Source: Balneolaceae bacterium UBA3186 (GTDB lineage Bacteria > Bacteroidota > Rhodothermia > Balneolales > Balneolaceae). From it: a DNA stretch of 64,000 nucleotides. Made by a program: the position numbers and the translations under genes. The stretch is from contig DEXK01000013.1 of NCBI GenBank assembly GCA_002364085.1, forward strand, positions 186,001 through 250,000, given 5' to 3'. Numbering within the stretch: the stretch's first letter is position 1; each line of letters opens with the position of its first letter. Of the stretch, positions 16,904-26,803 are shown piece by piece. The notes beneath the pieces are model-generated. The model had not been told where the DNA came from, did not search any database, and worked only from the letters and a program-made list of their open reading frames with translations.

Positions 16904-19900
16904 ATGCGATTTCTAAATCCTTTTTATATCCTAATCTGTGTAATTTTATTATACCCGGATTTACTATTCAGTCAATTTTATCCAGCGCAAACGTATTCAA
17001 CAACAAATGGAATGCCGTCAAATTCTGTTTTTTCTATAACACAGGCAGAAAATAGAATGATGTGGTTTATCACATCAAAAGGGGTGGCTACTTATGATGC
17101 AAGTGAGTGGTACTTATTTCCCGAGTCCCTAAATCTTCCATTTACAGAACATTCTTATATCCAAAAGGGAACGGATGGAAAAATTTGGGTAGCAGGTTAC
17201 AACAAGAGTGAATTTACTTTGCAATATCATGAAAATGGTAACTGGGTTAAAGTTGTAGTTCCTGAAGAATGGACGGAACAAAGAACCCCTTTTTCATTTA
17301 AGACCATCGGAAAAAATGTTTTTCTAGGATTAGAAAATCGACTTTTTATGTTAAATGAAAGTAATTCAAAATGGGAGGTAAGAAAATTAGAGAATGGATC
17401 AAAGAAAGCTGAAATCAATAGCTTGGTTGGAATTGATGGGGCTCTTTTTATTTCAACCAGAGAAGGTATTTATGAATTAGATGGAGATTCAATTATAAGA
17501 AGCCCCTTAAATAAATACCCATTACAGAGCAATAATATCTTATCAATAAATAAGCACAATAATGCTTTTTATATACTAGGGTTAAACTGGATTGGGAAAG
17601 TAGATGAAAATGAATATAAACTCGTTTCCAATGATCTGGGAATTTTCACAGAATCAGGTTTTAAAAAATATAGTCTTGAAATCGATAACACCGGAAGGGT
17701 TTATTACAGTAGCTTTAGTCCCGCTTCCGTTTTAAATGAAAAAACGGGAAGATGGATTCCATTGAAAGTTCTTGGAAGACAACAAAATGTACTGAGTAAT
17801 CAGATCTTTGTAGATGCTGAAAGTAATTATTGGGTGGGGGATAACAGAGGTTTGTTTAAATTTAACTTACTTCGTTTCCAAAATTTTAATAGTAATACCG
17901 ATCTAATCGAAGATGAGGTTAGCAGTATATACGAATCTTCTAATGGGAGAATAATTCTTGCGAACCCACGAGGATTAAATTTTTACGACAAAGGAGAAAT
18001 AACTTCGATTGACCTTAGAAACAGATATCCAAATTTTTTGACAAGGATATTGGATGTTGAGGAAACTAAAGATGGTCGAGTATTTCTGGCATTATCCGGA
18101 GGTGGGTTAGTAAGTATGAATAATGGTACAGTCAGATCTTATGATTCCGGAATCCTGAATAATGCGGTTATAACATTGGCTACTTTTAAAGGTGATTTAT
18201 TGGTAGCAAATTATAACTCAATTTATAGGTTCAAAGATGGGAGGTTGAGCCTTTTTGGAGAATACAATGGGATAAGAAATATTATTGCATTAGGTTCAGA
18301 TAAGCTTGCGATCCTTTCTTTTCAAGGGGTGTATATCACAGATGGAGTTACTACACAAAAATATATCAGTAATCAAAATTCACTTAACAGTACATTTGAT
18401 ATTGAAGAGTGGAAAAATGAATATTTGGTTGCTACAGAGAACGGTTTAGGGATTTTAAAAGCCGGAGAAATTGTTGAATATGACGCTTTTGCACTAAGAG
18501 GAACCTCAGCCTATTCGATATTAAAAGATTCGAATAACAACTTATGGGTTGGTACAAATGATGGAATATTTAAGTTTGACGGTAAAGAAGTAAATCATTT
18601 CAATAAAAGAAATGGATTAATAGGAAATGAAGTTAACAGAAATGCTCTCATAGAAGATTCTAACGGAAATATTTGGATTGGGACAGACTCCGGTGTTTCA
18701 CTTTTTGAACAGACTGAAGAAGTTGAGAGTCAGCATGTCCCTGTCATTGAATTAAAAAAATTCAGTACCCTTGCCGGAACCGATTTAACTAAAAGAAATG
18801 AAAAATCAATTGAATACAATGAAAATAGTATTGAGTTAAAATTCAGAACTATCTCTTTTTTTAATGAACAGGAAATGTCTTTTCAGTATAAACTTAGTGG
18901 ATTTGAGGAAAACTGGAACGAAGCATCCGATATTTCGACCAGTTTTATCAGATATACAAATCTGGATCCGGGACAGTACCAATTTTTAGTTAAAGGAAGA
19001 GTGGAATTCGGTGCTTGGAGTGAACCCTATTCACTTAACTTTGAAATTCAAAAGCCATTCTATCAAACCGCATGGTTTATTATTTTAATAATAGTGCTTT
19101 TAATTGCGGTAGCATATTCTATTTACCGGATAAGAGTTCTTTTTCTAATTAAACAAAGAGAGACCTTAAGAAAATTGGTAACCCGGAGAACCGAAGAAAT
19201 AGACATGCAAAACAGAAGTTTGAAAGAAGCATATCGGGATCTGGAGCAGGCTCATATTAAGTTAGTTCAAACAGAAAAAATGGCTGCATTGGGTGTTTTA
19301 ACAGCTGGTGTTGCTCATGAGATCAATAATCCGTTGAATTACATAAAGGCAGGAAGTGAAATTGTAAAACAATTAACGGAGGAGAAGGGATCATCAGTAG
19401 TAATTGAAGATAAAGATACTTTTAAAACTGTTTTAAGCGGAATAGATCTTGGTGTTCAGAAAATTCTGAATATTACCAGAAGTTTGGGATCATTTAGCAG
19501 TACATCCGACAAAATAAATAATACCATACACATCAATAAAGTACTAGACGACACTTTGATAATTCTGGAACATGAACTGAGAGGCAGAATAAAAGTGATC
19601 AAGGAATACGACTCACAAAGCGTGTATGTTGTTGGAAATGAAGGTAAGTTATATCAGGTTTTTTCGAACCTTGTAGTTAATTCTATTCACGCAATTGAGG
19701 GAGATGGTACTATAACTATCTCAACTGTTGAAACTAATGATGAGGTAACTGTTTCTATTTCTGATACTGGTTCAGGTATATCCGAAGAAGTAAGAAAAAA
19801 GATATTCGATCCTTTTTTTACAACTAAAGAGCAAGGGAAAGGGACAGGTTTAGGACTTTCCATCGTTTATAATATTGTAAAAGAGTTAAACGGGGATATA

Positions 19901-19972
19901 GAAATTGAATCAACTGTCGATAAAGGAACTACCGTTAAATTGAAACTTAAAAGAGCTTCAGAAAAAGAATAA
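16904..19972 (+). CDS. Periplasmic-propeller sensor histidine kinase
   Basis: I place the start at the ATG of 16904 because it begins a signal peptide (MRFLNPFYILICVILL); an upstream TTG would add 16 unneeded residues. The 1022-residue protein has a two-component-regulator propeller (about 25-620, blades such as NLWVGTNDGIFKFDG and NIWIGTDSGVSLFE), a Y_Y_Y domain (about 655-715), one membrane helix (about 722-742), a coiled coil, and a NtrB-type kinase core. That core has His805 in GVAHEINNPLN, an N box NLVVNSIHAI, DTGSGI and GKGTGLGLSI. It should sense a periplasmic ligand, likely glycan-related by family, and pass phosphate to the receiver directly downstream. Confidence 0.9.
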   Translation: MRFLNPFYILICVILLYPDLLFSQFYPAQTYSTTNGMPSNSVFSITQAENRMMWFITSKGVATYDASEWYLFPESLNLPFTEHSYIQKGTDGKIWVAGYNKSEFTLQYHENGNWVKVVVPEEWTEQRTPFSFKTIGKNVFLGLENRLFMLNESNSKWEVRKLENGSKKAEINSLVGIDGALFISTREGIYELDGDSIIRSPLNKYPLQSNNILSINKHNNAFYILGLNWIGKVDENEYKLVSNDLGIFTESGFKKYSLEIDNTGRVYYSSFSPASVLNEKTGRWIPLKVLGRQQNVLSNQIFVDAESNYWVGDNRGLFKFNLLRFQNFNSNTDLIEDEVSSIYESSNGRIILANPRGLNFYDKGEITSIDLRNRYPNFLTRILDVEETKDGRVFLALSGGGLVSMNNGTVRSYDSGILNNAVITLATFKGDLLVANYNSIYRFKDGRLSLFGEYNGIRNIIALGSDKLAILSFQGVYITDGVTTQKYISNQNSLNSTFDIEEWKNEYLVATENGLGILKAGEIVEYDAFALRGTSAYSILKDSNNNLWVGTNDGIFKFDGKEVNHFNKRNGLIGNEVNRNALIEDSNGNIWIGTDSGVSLFEQTEEVESQHVPVIELKKFSTLAGTDLTKRNEKSIEYNENSIELKFRTISFFNEQEMSFQYKLSGFEENWNEASDISTSFIRYTNLDPGQYQFLVKGRVEFGAWSEPYSLNFEIQKPFYQTAWFIILIIVLLIAVAYSIYRIRVLFLIKQRETLRKLVTRRTEEIDMQNRSLKEAYRDLEQAHIKLVQTEKMAALGVLTAGVAHEINNPLNYIKAGSEIVKQLTEEKGSSVVIEDKDTFKTVLSGIDLGVQKILNITRSLGSFSSTSDKINNTIHINKVLDDTLIILEHELRGRIKVIKEYDSQSVYVVGNEGKLYQVFSNLVVNSIHAIEGDGTITISTVETNDEVTVSISDTGSGISEEVRKKIFDPFFTTKEQGKGTGLGLSIVYNIVKELNGDIEIESTVDKGTTVKLKLKRASEKE

Positions 19973-20356
19973 ATGTCAAACTTAAAGAAAGTGCTTTATG
20001 TGGATGATGAAGTAATGAACTTATTCCTGTTTGAAAATTTACTCTCAAACAACTTTGAAATAGAAACAACCAAAAACCCTGAAAAAGGCTTAGAAATCTT
20101 AAAAGAAGATGCCAGCTTTGATGTGGTTATTTCTGATATGAAAATGCCCGGGATGAATGGACTGGAATTCATTAAACGAGCTAAAGAATTTTATAAAAAT
20201 TGTCCATATCTCATTCTCTCGGGATATCACAAAATACCTGAAATCGAAGAAGCTCTTGAAGAAGGTTTTATTAGCAATTTCCTGCAAAAGCCATTTGAAG
20301 TGGAGGAGATCACGGCTATCCTCCATAAGGAGATCGAAGCATTCGAAAGTAATTAA
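19973..20356 (+). CDS. Stand-alone response regulator receiver
   Basis: A 127-residue CheY-like receiver with no output domain. Acidic residues are in VDDE near residue 11, the phosphoacceptor is Asp55 (VVISDMKMPGMNG), the switch residue is Ser in LILSG, and Lys is in LQKPF. The ATG follows the kinase stop with no gap (TAAATG), so the two form a coupled pair. Without a DNA-binding domain the signal presumably passes by protein contact or a phosphorelay; the next partner is not visible here. Confidence 0.92.
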   Translation: MSNLKKVLYVDDEVMNLFLFENLLSNNFEIETTKNPEKGLEILKEDASFDVVISDMKMPGMNGLEFIKRAKEFYKNCPYLILSGYHKIPEIEEALEEGFISNFLQKPFEVEEITAILHKEIEAFESN

Positions 20357-20475
20357 TTGGAGTTCTCCGGCTGCTAAGATCTCGAATGATTCTAATGAAT
20401 CTCATTTCCAGTTGTTTAGTACTAATTACACTTAGTTAAACCAACATTCCATCTTCATTATTCCGTGAATCAATG

Positions 20476-20483
20476 TATCTTTG
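20476..20483 (+). promoter_or_regulatory. -7 promoter box for NAD synthase
   Basis: TATCTTTG matches the Bacteroidota -7 consensus TAnnTTTG exactly. It lies 22 bp before the nadE start codon, giving a short leader. No clear -33 TTG stands at the usual distance. Confidence 0.5.
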
Positions 20484-20505
20484 AGGGCAATCAAATATAT
20501 AGAAA

Positions 20506-22215
20506 GTGAACATACGCTTAGCACAACTTAATCCCACCATTGGTGATCTTTCCGGTAACAGGGATCTGGTAATAGATTCCATAAAAAAAGCCAAAGAAGA
20601 CGAGATAGATCTTTTGGTGTTACCCGAACTCATTGTCTGTGGTTATCCACCCATGGATTTACTGGAAAGAGAGGTATTCAGGGAAATGTGCTATGAGATA
20701 AACAACGAAATTATAGCTTCCTCAGAAGGCTTGGCGTTGATATTTGGTTCGATCACAAAGAATAACGGATTGGGAAGAAAAGTTTTTAACTCAGCAATTA
20801 TTGCTCAGCATGGAGAGGAAGTAGGCAGAGTTCATAAAGCATTGTTACCAACTTATGATGTGTTTGATGATTTGAGATATTTTGAGCCGGGAAATGAATT
20901 TGAGCCTTTAAAGATCAATGGCGTTGCTTTTGGGATCACGGTTTGTGAAGATATCTGGTTTAATGATAACGAGATCAATTATCATACCTATAAAGTAAAC
21001 CCGGCGGAAGTGCTTGCAAAAAAAGGGGCACAGGCAATCATCAATGTTTCAGCTTCGCCATTTACCAAAACTAAACCTATCAGCAGAGTAAGCATGCTTC
21101 AAAAACATGCTAATGATTTAAATCTTCCATTATTTTACGTGAATCAGGTTGGAGCCAATACCGAGCTCATTTTTGATGGAGATTCACTTGCACTCACCAA
21201 AAATGGCGAGATAAAAAGCAGAGCCAAAAGATTTGCAAGTACTCATATTGATGTATCTTTTAATCCGGTTACGAAAGAACTTGAAACACTTGGAAATACC
21301 TCAGACAGACTAGATGTACCTGAAAGGATTGAAAGCATGTTTAACGGGCTGGTTCTTGGAATTCGGGATTACTTAACGAAATCAAAAGTAGCAAAGAAAG
21401 TGATTCTGGGATTGAGTGGTGGAATTGATTCAGCTTTAGTAGCTACACTAGCTAAAGAAGCATTAGGGGCCGAAAATGTAATAGCCATAACAATGCCGTC
21501 TGAATTTTCTTCAGAAGGGAGCATTTCTGACTCAGAAAAGTTGGCAGATAACCTTGGAATTACACTTCATGAAGTCGCCATAAAATCAATATACGAATCG
21601 TTTCTGGATCAGCTTAAACCTATGTTTGAAGGAACAGAGTTTAATGTAGCAGAAGAGAATCTGCAAAGTAGAACTCGGGGGGATCTTTTGATGGCAATGG
21701 CCAATAAATTTGGTTACATGCTTTTGAATACAGGAAATAAATCGGAGTTGGCAGTAGGCTATTGTACCTTATATGGCGATATGGCGGGTGGATTAGCGGT
21801 AATATCAGACCTTTATAAAACAGAAGTGTATGAAATGTGTAAATGGCTAAATGAAAGCTATTACAAAGAAGAAATAATTCCACAAACAATTATTGATAAG
21901 GAACCAAGTGCCGAATTACGTCCTGATCAAAAAGATATAGATTCTTTGCCGAATTATGGAACATTGGATGCTATTTTGGAATACTACCTTGAACATCAAC
22001 TTTCAAGAGAGGAAATCATAGACAGAGGCATCTCCGAAACATTAACCGATCGAATTATTAGGTTAGTAGACGTCAATGAGCATAAAAGAAATCAGGCAGC
22101 ACCTGGGTTAAAAATGTCAGCAAAAGCTTTCGGAAACGGACGCAGATGGCCTATAGTTCAAGGTTGGACTGGCCTGGAAAAAAAGATGAGAGAATCGATT
22201 TCTTCGAAACAATAA
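20506..22215 (+). CDS. nadE: Glutamine-dependent NAD+ synthetase
   Basis: A 569-residue two-domain enzyme making NAD+ from deamido-NAD+, ATP and glutamine. The N-terminal CN-hydrolase glutaminase domain (1-270) shows its Glu-Lys-Cys triad in LPELIVCGYPP, HKALLPTYDVFDD and GITVCEDIWF. The C-terminal synthetase domain (about 285-560) carries the PP-loop LGLSGGIDSALVATLA. The length is normal for the eukaryote-like/two-domain bacterial type. The start codon is GTG, preceded by a -7 box match at 20476. It is transcribed alone. Confidence 0.97.
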   Translation: MNIRLAQLNPTIGDLSGNRDLVIDSIKKAKEDEIDLLVLPELIVCGYPPMDLLEREVFREMCYEINNEIIASSEGLALIFGSITKNNGLGRKVFNSAIIAQHGEEVGRVHKALLPTYDVFDDLRYFEPGNEFEPLKINGVAFGITVCEDIWFNDNEINYHTYKVNPAEVLAKKGAQAIINVSASPFTKTKPISRVSMLQKHANDLNLPLFYVNQVGANTELIFDGDSLALTKNGEIKSRAKRFASTHIDVSFNPVTKELETLGNTSDRLDVPERIESMFNGLVLGIRDYLTKSKVAKKVILGLSGGIDSALVATLAKEALGAENVIAITMPSEFSSEGSISDSEKLADNLGITLHEVAIKSIYESFLDQLKPMFEGTEFNVAEENLQSRTRGDLLMAMANKFGYMLLNTGNKSELAVGYCTLYGDMAGGLAVISDLYKTEVYEMCKWLNESYYKEEIIPQTIIDKEPSAELRPDQKDIDSLPNYGTLDAILEYYLEHQLSREEIIDRGISETLTDRIIRLVDVNEHKRNQAAPGLKMSAKAFGNGRRWPIVQGWTGLEKKMRESISSKQ

Positions 22216-22319
22216 CCGTTCTTTTTAAAGGTTGTTAAGCGAGGATTAATAATGCCTTTTTACTATAACTATGGCATTAATTTACTACTTTTAGAGAGCT
22301 AAAAAACTACAGACAAAAT

Positions 22320-24308
22320 ATGCATAAGATTTTTACTATAATTTTTTGCAGTGTATTCTTTTTATGCACAGCAACTACACTCGCACAGGACTCTACAATA
22401 ATCAAAACAGAAAAGATGCCCTTGCGCCTTCTTCCTGTACCTAATCCGTTAGAGGATAAGACAATTGATCAAGAGCCGATTAAAGACCCTGTTGTTCAAG
22501 AGTTAGACTCCTTCCAGAAAGATATTATCAGAAGGATTGCTGATATTTATCAGCTTCATGTGTTGAGTTTAGAATCTCAGTTAGATGAAAAACCCCTTGA
22601 TGCCGAAACCCATATCAACGATGCTGTAAACGCATCACAAACACTACTGGACGATTATCCAGAATTAAGATCTGACAGACGTTTTATAGAGCTTTCAAGA
22701 GCTGTGATAGCAGAATACAGACAATTTTATGGTATTTCCGAATCTGCAAATGAGGCTCAGGGCGAAATATTTGCAATTCAGGAAGAACTTTTTGCAGACG
22801 ATGATGCCTATCTGAATGAAGATTTTGATTTTCCGAAAGATGTAATGCTAACTAAAACAGATGTTCCGCTCATCCAAAACAGATACGTAACCAACAGCTT
22901 GGTTTACTACACATTGAAGAGGCCTGAGGTAATGGAACTTTGGTTACAACGTTCTGAAATATATATGCCAATGATTCAGCGTATCTTTAAAGAAGAGAAG
23001 GTTCCCTCAGAGTTGGCTTATCTTGCCTTTATTGAAAGTGGGTTAAATCCTAAAGCCAGAAGTTGGGCAGCAGCTGTTGGAATGTGGCAATTTATTGCTG
23101 CTACAGGGAGAGTATATGGTCTGGAAGTAAATTGGTGGGTTGATGAAAGAAGAGATCCAGAAAAAGCAACCCGGGCTGCTGCTCGTCATTTAAATGATCT
23201 TTATGACATTTGGGGCGATTGGCATCTGGCAATGGCAAATTATAATATTAGCCCAAGAGGATTGAATAGAGCAATAACAAGAGCAGGAGGTAAGAAAGAT
23301 TACTGGGAAGCGTATCCGTATTTACCACGCGAAACAAGAGGGTATGTTCCAGGATTTATTGCTACTGCAATGATTGGATTAAATCCTGAAGAGTTTGGCT
23401 TTCAAAGGAAATACGAGGGCGAGCCATATAGCTATGATGTTGTAGAAGTTGAAGGTTTAATGCCACTAGATGCGCTTGCTGAAGCAACAGGAATTTCTGT
23501 TGATGAGCTAAAGGATTACAATCCTGAGCTATTGAGATGGGCTACTCCTCCAGGAAATAAATATCCGTTAAAAATACCAACAGGTAAAAAGGAAGAGTTT
23601 CTGGTGGCGTACAAAGAAATCCCTAAAGAAAATCGAGCTCAGGATATGACTGTTCATACGGTTCAAAGAGGAGAATCTGTAGGTCTTATCGCTCAAAAAT
23701 ACGGTACAACAGTTAGGGGTATTTATGCCAGCAATGACAATCTTTCAAATGTTATTCATCCGGGACAGAAGCTTGTAATACCTTTACCGGCAGGTAGTGC
23801 AGGTAAGATTTCTGCTAACCGACCAACCAATATTACAAATACAAGTAGATCACGATCCACTTCAACTCGTTCTAGTGCCCCTTCAAATTCAACAAAACTG
23901 ACCTACAAAGTGAAAACGGGAGATACTATTGGGCATATTGCTGAATGGTACGATGTAAGAGCATTTGAAATCAGAGCATGGAATGGTATTGGTAATACAA
24001 TTCGTGTAGGTCAAAATTTAACTGTTTATGTTCCTTCTCAGAATAAAGCTCATTATGAGAAAGTAAATTCCATGAGCTATAGTCAAAAACAAGGTTTAGA
24101 AAATAAACAACGCAGAGGAGAAAACATTTTACTGGCTTCTGCTTCAAGTACTTCTAATGGTTATAAAACGTATACCGTTAGAAAGAATGATACTCTTGGT
24201 GAGATAGCTGAAAGTTTTGGAGTCAGTGTTTCATCATTAAGAAGTTTAAACGGCATTTCAGGATCTACCATTGTTGTAGGGCAGGTTCTGAAAATTAGTA
24301 AGCAGTAA
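22320..24308 (+). CDS. Membrane-bound lytic murein transglycosylase D-like protein with three LysM domains
   Basis: A 662-residue secreted peptidoglycan lyase. A signal peptide (1-22, ending TLAQ) is followed by a charged N-terminal region, an SLT domain (about 210-340) with the catalytic Glu in AFIESGLNPKA plus AVGMWQFIAATGRVYGL and MANYNISPRGLNRAI, and a hinge domain. Three LysM modules come last, at about 440-485, 528-575 and 617-660 (typical HTVQRGESVGLIAQKYG and TYTVRKNDTLGEIAESFG). It cleaves murein glycan strands in the periplasm, matching the MltD architecture. It opens the envelope gene run and ends 2 bp before the next start. Confidence 0.93.
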   Translation: MHKIFTIIFCSVFFLCTATTLAQDSTIIKTEKMPLRLLPVPNPLEDKTIDQEPIKDPVVQELDSFQKDIIRRIADIYQLHVLSLESQLDEKPLDAETHINDAVNASQTLLDDYPELRSDRRFIELSRAVIAEYRQFYGISESANEAQGEIFAIQEELFADDDAYLNEDFDFPKDVMLTKTDVPLIQNRYVTNSLVYYTLKRPEVMELWLQRSEIYMPMIQRIFKEEKVPSELAYLAFIESGLNPKARSWAAAVGMWQFIAATGRVYGLEVNWWVDERRDPEKATRAAARHLNDLYDIWGDWHLAMANYNISPRGLNRAITRAGGKKDYWEAYPYLPRETRGYVPGFIATAMIGLNPEEFGFQRKYEGEPYSYDVVEVEGLMPLDALAEATGISVDELKDYNPELLRWATPPGNKYPLKIPTGKKEEFLVAYKEIPKENRAQDMTVHTVQRGESVGLIAQKYGTTVRGIYASNDNLSNVIHPGQKLVIPLPAGSAGKISANRPTNITNTSRSRSTSTRSSAPSNSTKLTYKVKTGDTIGHIAEWYDVRAFEIRAWNGIGNTIRVGQNLTVYVPSQNKAHYEKVNSMSYSQKQGLENKQRRGENILLASASSTSNGYKTYTVRKNDTLGEIAESFGVSVSSLRSLNGISGSTIVVGQVLKISKQ

Positions 24309-24310
24309 TT

Positions 24311-25951
24311 ATGAAGAAGTTATATAGTTTTGGGTTCTTTCTATTATTCTTTATTTCTGTATCAGGCAATACAGAAGCTCAACAAAATGATATCTACTTT
24401 TTAATAAAAAAGAACTTTTCAATATTCAGTAAAACTTATGAAAATGTAGCACTTGATTATGTAGATCAAGTAGATCCAGAAAAATTGATGAGAGTAGGCT
24501 TGGATGCTATGCTCGAAACGCTGGATCCATACACAGTGATATATAATGAATCTCAGAATGAACAAGCTGAGATTTTATCACGTGGTAATTATGCCGGAAT
24601 TGGTATAGAAGCAGGTTACAGAGAAGGAAAAGTAGTTATTATTGCACCAACTGAAAATGGACCAGCAGAAAGAAGCGGGCTTAAAGCAGGGGATGAGATC
24701 ATTGCAATTGATGATATATCAACTGAAAATCTGCAGCCCGAAGAAGTGCAATCTCTTACCATTGGTGAAGTAGGGTCTAAAGTAAAAATTACTATTCAAA
24801 GGTTTGGTGTTAATCAAGAATTGGATTTTGAACTCACTCGCGAAAGCATAGAAGTCAAAAATGTATCGCATACAACCTTAATTGGAAGCTCAAAAGAGAT
24901 CGGATATATAAAGCTGAGCCAGTTTGGATTGAGATCAGCTGATGAAATAAGAAGTTCTATTATTGAACTTAGAAATCAGGCAACTTTAAAAGGACTGGTA
25001 CTCGATCTAAGAGACAATCCGGGTGGTATTCTACAGGAAGCCGTTTCTATAATTGATAAATTTGTGGAACCGGGTTTAATGGTAGTGGAAAATCGTGGAA
25101 GAATCGCAGAATATAACCAGACGTTTTCAACAAATGAGCCGATATTCTTTAATGAGCCGGTGGTTGTATTAGTAAACGGAGGTAGTGCAAGTGCATCTGA
25201 AGTTGTTTCGGGAGCTTTGCAAGATCTGGACAGGGCAGTGATTTTAGGTGAACAAAGTTTTGGCAAAGGGTTGGTGCAAATTGTGAAGCCTTTGCCATAC
25301 AACACTTCAATGAAAGTGACAATCGCCCGATATTATATTCCAAGTGGAAGAAGTATTCAGTCTATTGATTACACTCATGAAGGAAGAAACTCGGGTGTTG
25401 TTAAAAGAGAAACATCTTCAACTATTTTTAAAACAAAAAATGGCCGTATTGTAAATGAAGGAAGAGGTATCGAACCAGATGTTGTGATCGAGATCGAAGA
25501 ACCGGGTTTGATTGAAATAGCATTGTTACAAAAAGGAGCAATTTTTGATTTTACAACCGAGTATTATTCACGAAATCAGAATTCAGATTTTGCCGAAATA
25601 CCCGAAGGAATCTTTGAAACGTTTAAAGAATACCTTACTCAGACTGGATTTAGCTTTGCGAATGAAACGGAAGATTATCTTAATGTAATTGAAAATGATC
25701 TGGCGGGTGTTGATGGTGCAGAGTCAAGGATAAATGATTTAAGAAAATTGGTAGCTCTTCAAAAAGAGAAGGAATTAGATGGAAGTAAAAGCTTTATCGA
25801 AAAGATGATCTGGCTTGAATTAAGAGCCAGAAGCGGAGGACAAACAGCACGAACCAATGCTTCGCTTTCTAAAGATGTACAACTTAATGCTGCCATTGAT
25901 TTGATCAATAATCCGGATGAAATAGATTCTTTGCTTAAAGGGAATAACTAA
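24311..25951 (+). CDS. S41 carboxy-terminal processing protease, CtpA-like
   Basis: A 546-residue exported protease. A signal peptide (about 1-23) leads into the CTP N-terminal fold with LDPYTVIYNESQ, a PDZ domain (about 95-175, NGPAERSGLKAGDEIIAID), then the S41 core. Core motifs are LVLDLRDNPGGILQEAVSI, the nucleophile Ser in NGGSASASEVVSGAL and the general-base Lys in SFGKGLVQ. A C-terminal extension of about 150 residues follows. It trims or degrades periplasmic proteins, and next to a lytic transglycosylase a role in controlling cell-wall enzymes is plausible (inference). It overlaps the PHP gene by one base (TAATG). Confidence 0.93.
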   Translation: MKKLYSFGFFLLFFISVSGNTEAQQNDIYFLIKKNFSIFSKTYENVALDYVDQVDPEKLMRVGLDAMLETLDPYTVIYNESQNEQAEILSRGNYAGIGIEAGYREGKVVIIAPTENGPAERSGLKAGDEIIAIDDISTENLQPEEVQSLTIGEVGSKVKITIQRFGVNQELDFELTRESIEVKNVSHTTLIGSSKEIGYIKLSQFGLRSADEIRSSIIELRNQATLKGLVLDLRDNPGGILQEAVSIIDKFVEPGLMVVENRGRIAEYNQTFSTNEPIFFNEPVVVLVNGGSASASEVVSGALQDLDRAVILGEQSFGKGLVQIVKPLPYNTSMKVTIARYYIPSGRSIQSIDYTHEGRNSGVVKRETSSTIFKTKNGRIVNEGRGIEPDVVIEIEEPGLIEIALLQKGAIFDFTTEYYSRNQNSDFAEIPEGIFETFKEYLTQTGFSFANETEDYLNVIENDLAGVDGAESRINDLRKLVALQKEKELDGSKSFIEKMIWLELRARSGGQTARTNASLSKDVQLNAAIDLINNPDEIDSLLKGNN

Positions 25952-26802
25952 TGCCTTCAAAAGCGGATCTTCATATCCATACTACTTGTTCAGATGGACG
26001 ACTATCACCTGAAGAGGTGATAAAACTAGCACAATTAAAAAAATTAAGTGCAGTATCAATCACAGATCATGATACTCTGGAGGGTTATAAAATTGCGAAA
26101 CCAATAGCTGATAAGCATGGAGTGGAATTGATTCCAGGTGTTGAGATTACCACTGTTTTTCATGAAAAAGAAGCTCATATACTAGCTTACTATTTCGAAA
26201 CTGACACCAATTATTTTGAAGAGTTTTTGATAGCTCAAAAGGACTCAAGAACCAATCGTATAAAAGGGATCATTAATACTCTTAATAATCAAAAAATAGA
26301 CGTTGATTACCATGAAGTTTGGGCAGAAGCAGATGGCGGAAATCTAGGCAGGCCTCATATCGCAAAAGTATTAATTCAGAAAGGTTATGTTTCAGGCATG
26401 AACGAAGCTTTTAAGTTGTATTTGAGCAACGAGAAGCTGGGTAATATCAAAAATAATTACCCGGATTCTGAAGAAGCTATACAAATGATAAAGAATGTAG
26501 GTGGAGCGGCTATTTTGGCTCATCCCGGAAGGCTGTATACACAAGAAGAAGTTGAAGAATTCATTGATATGGGAATTGATGGTATCGAGTATATCCATCC
26601 TAGTCATAATTACAGAAGGCAAGAGTTCTATTCAAAGCTTTGTGAAGAAAAATCTTTGTTGAAAACAGGTGGAAGTGACTATCACGGTGACTTTGAAACA
26701 GGACATGCTAATGTTGGTATTGTAGCTGTTCCTCATAAATACGTAACTTCAATGAAGAGAATGACCGAGCAAAGAAAGCAAACTATTTTAGTTAAAAATT
26801 AG
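25951..26802 (+). CDS. PHP-domain metal-dependent phosphoesterase
   Basis: A 283-residue cytoplasmic protein with all PHP metal-binding motifs in order: HIHTTCSDG at the N-terminus, TDHDT, PGVEI, a helical insertion (about 100-165), LAHPGR, and GSDYHG near the C-terminus. It is similar in layout to YciV/RNase AM-type nucleoside 3',5'-bisphosphate phosphatases and 5'-3' exoribonucleases, which trim RNA ends or recycle pAp. The exact activity cannot be read from sequence alone. It is coupled to ctpA upstream and ribH one base downstream, probably as an operon passenger. Confidence 0.88.
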   Translation: MPSKADLHIHTTCSDGRLSPEEVIKLAQLKKLSAVSITDHDTLEGYKIAKPIADKHGVELIPGVEITTVFHEKEAHILAYYFETDTNYFEEFLIAQKDSRTNRIKGIINTLNNQKIDVDYHEVWAEADGGNLGRPHIAKVLIQKGYVSGMNEAFKLYLSNEKLGNIKNNYPDSEEAIQMIKNVGGAAILAHPGRLYTQEEVEEFIDMGIDGIEYIHPSHNYRRQEFYSKLCEEKSLLKTGGSDYHGDFETGHANVGIVAVPHKYVTSMKRMTEQRKQTILVKN

Positions 26803-26803
26803 C

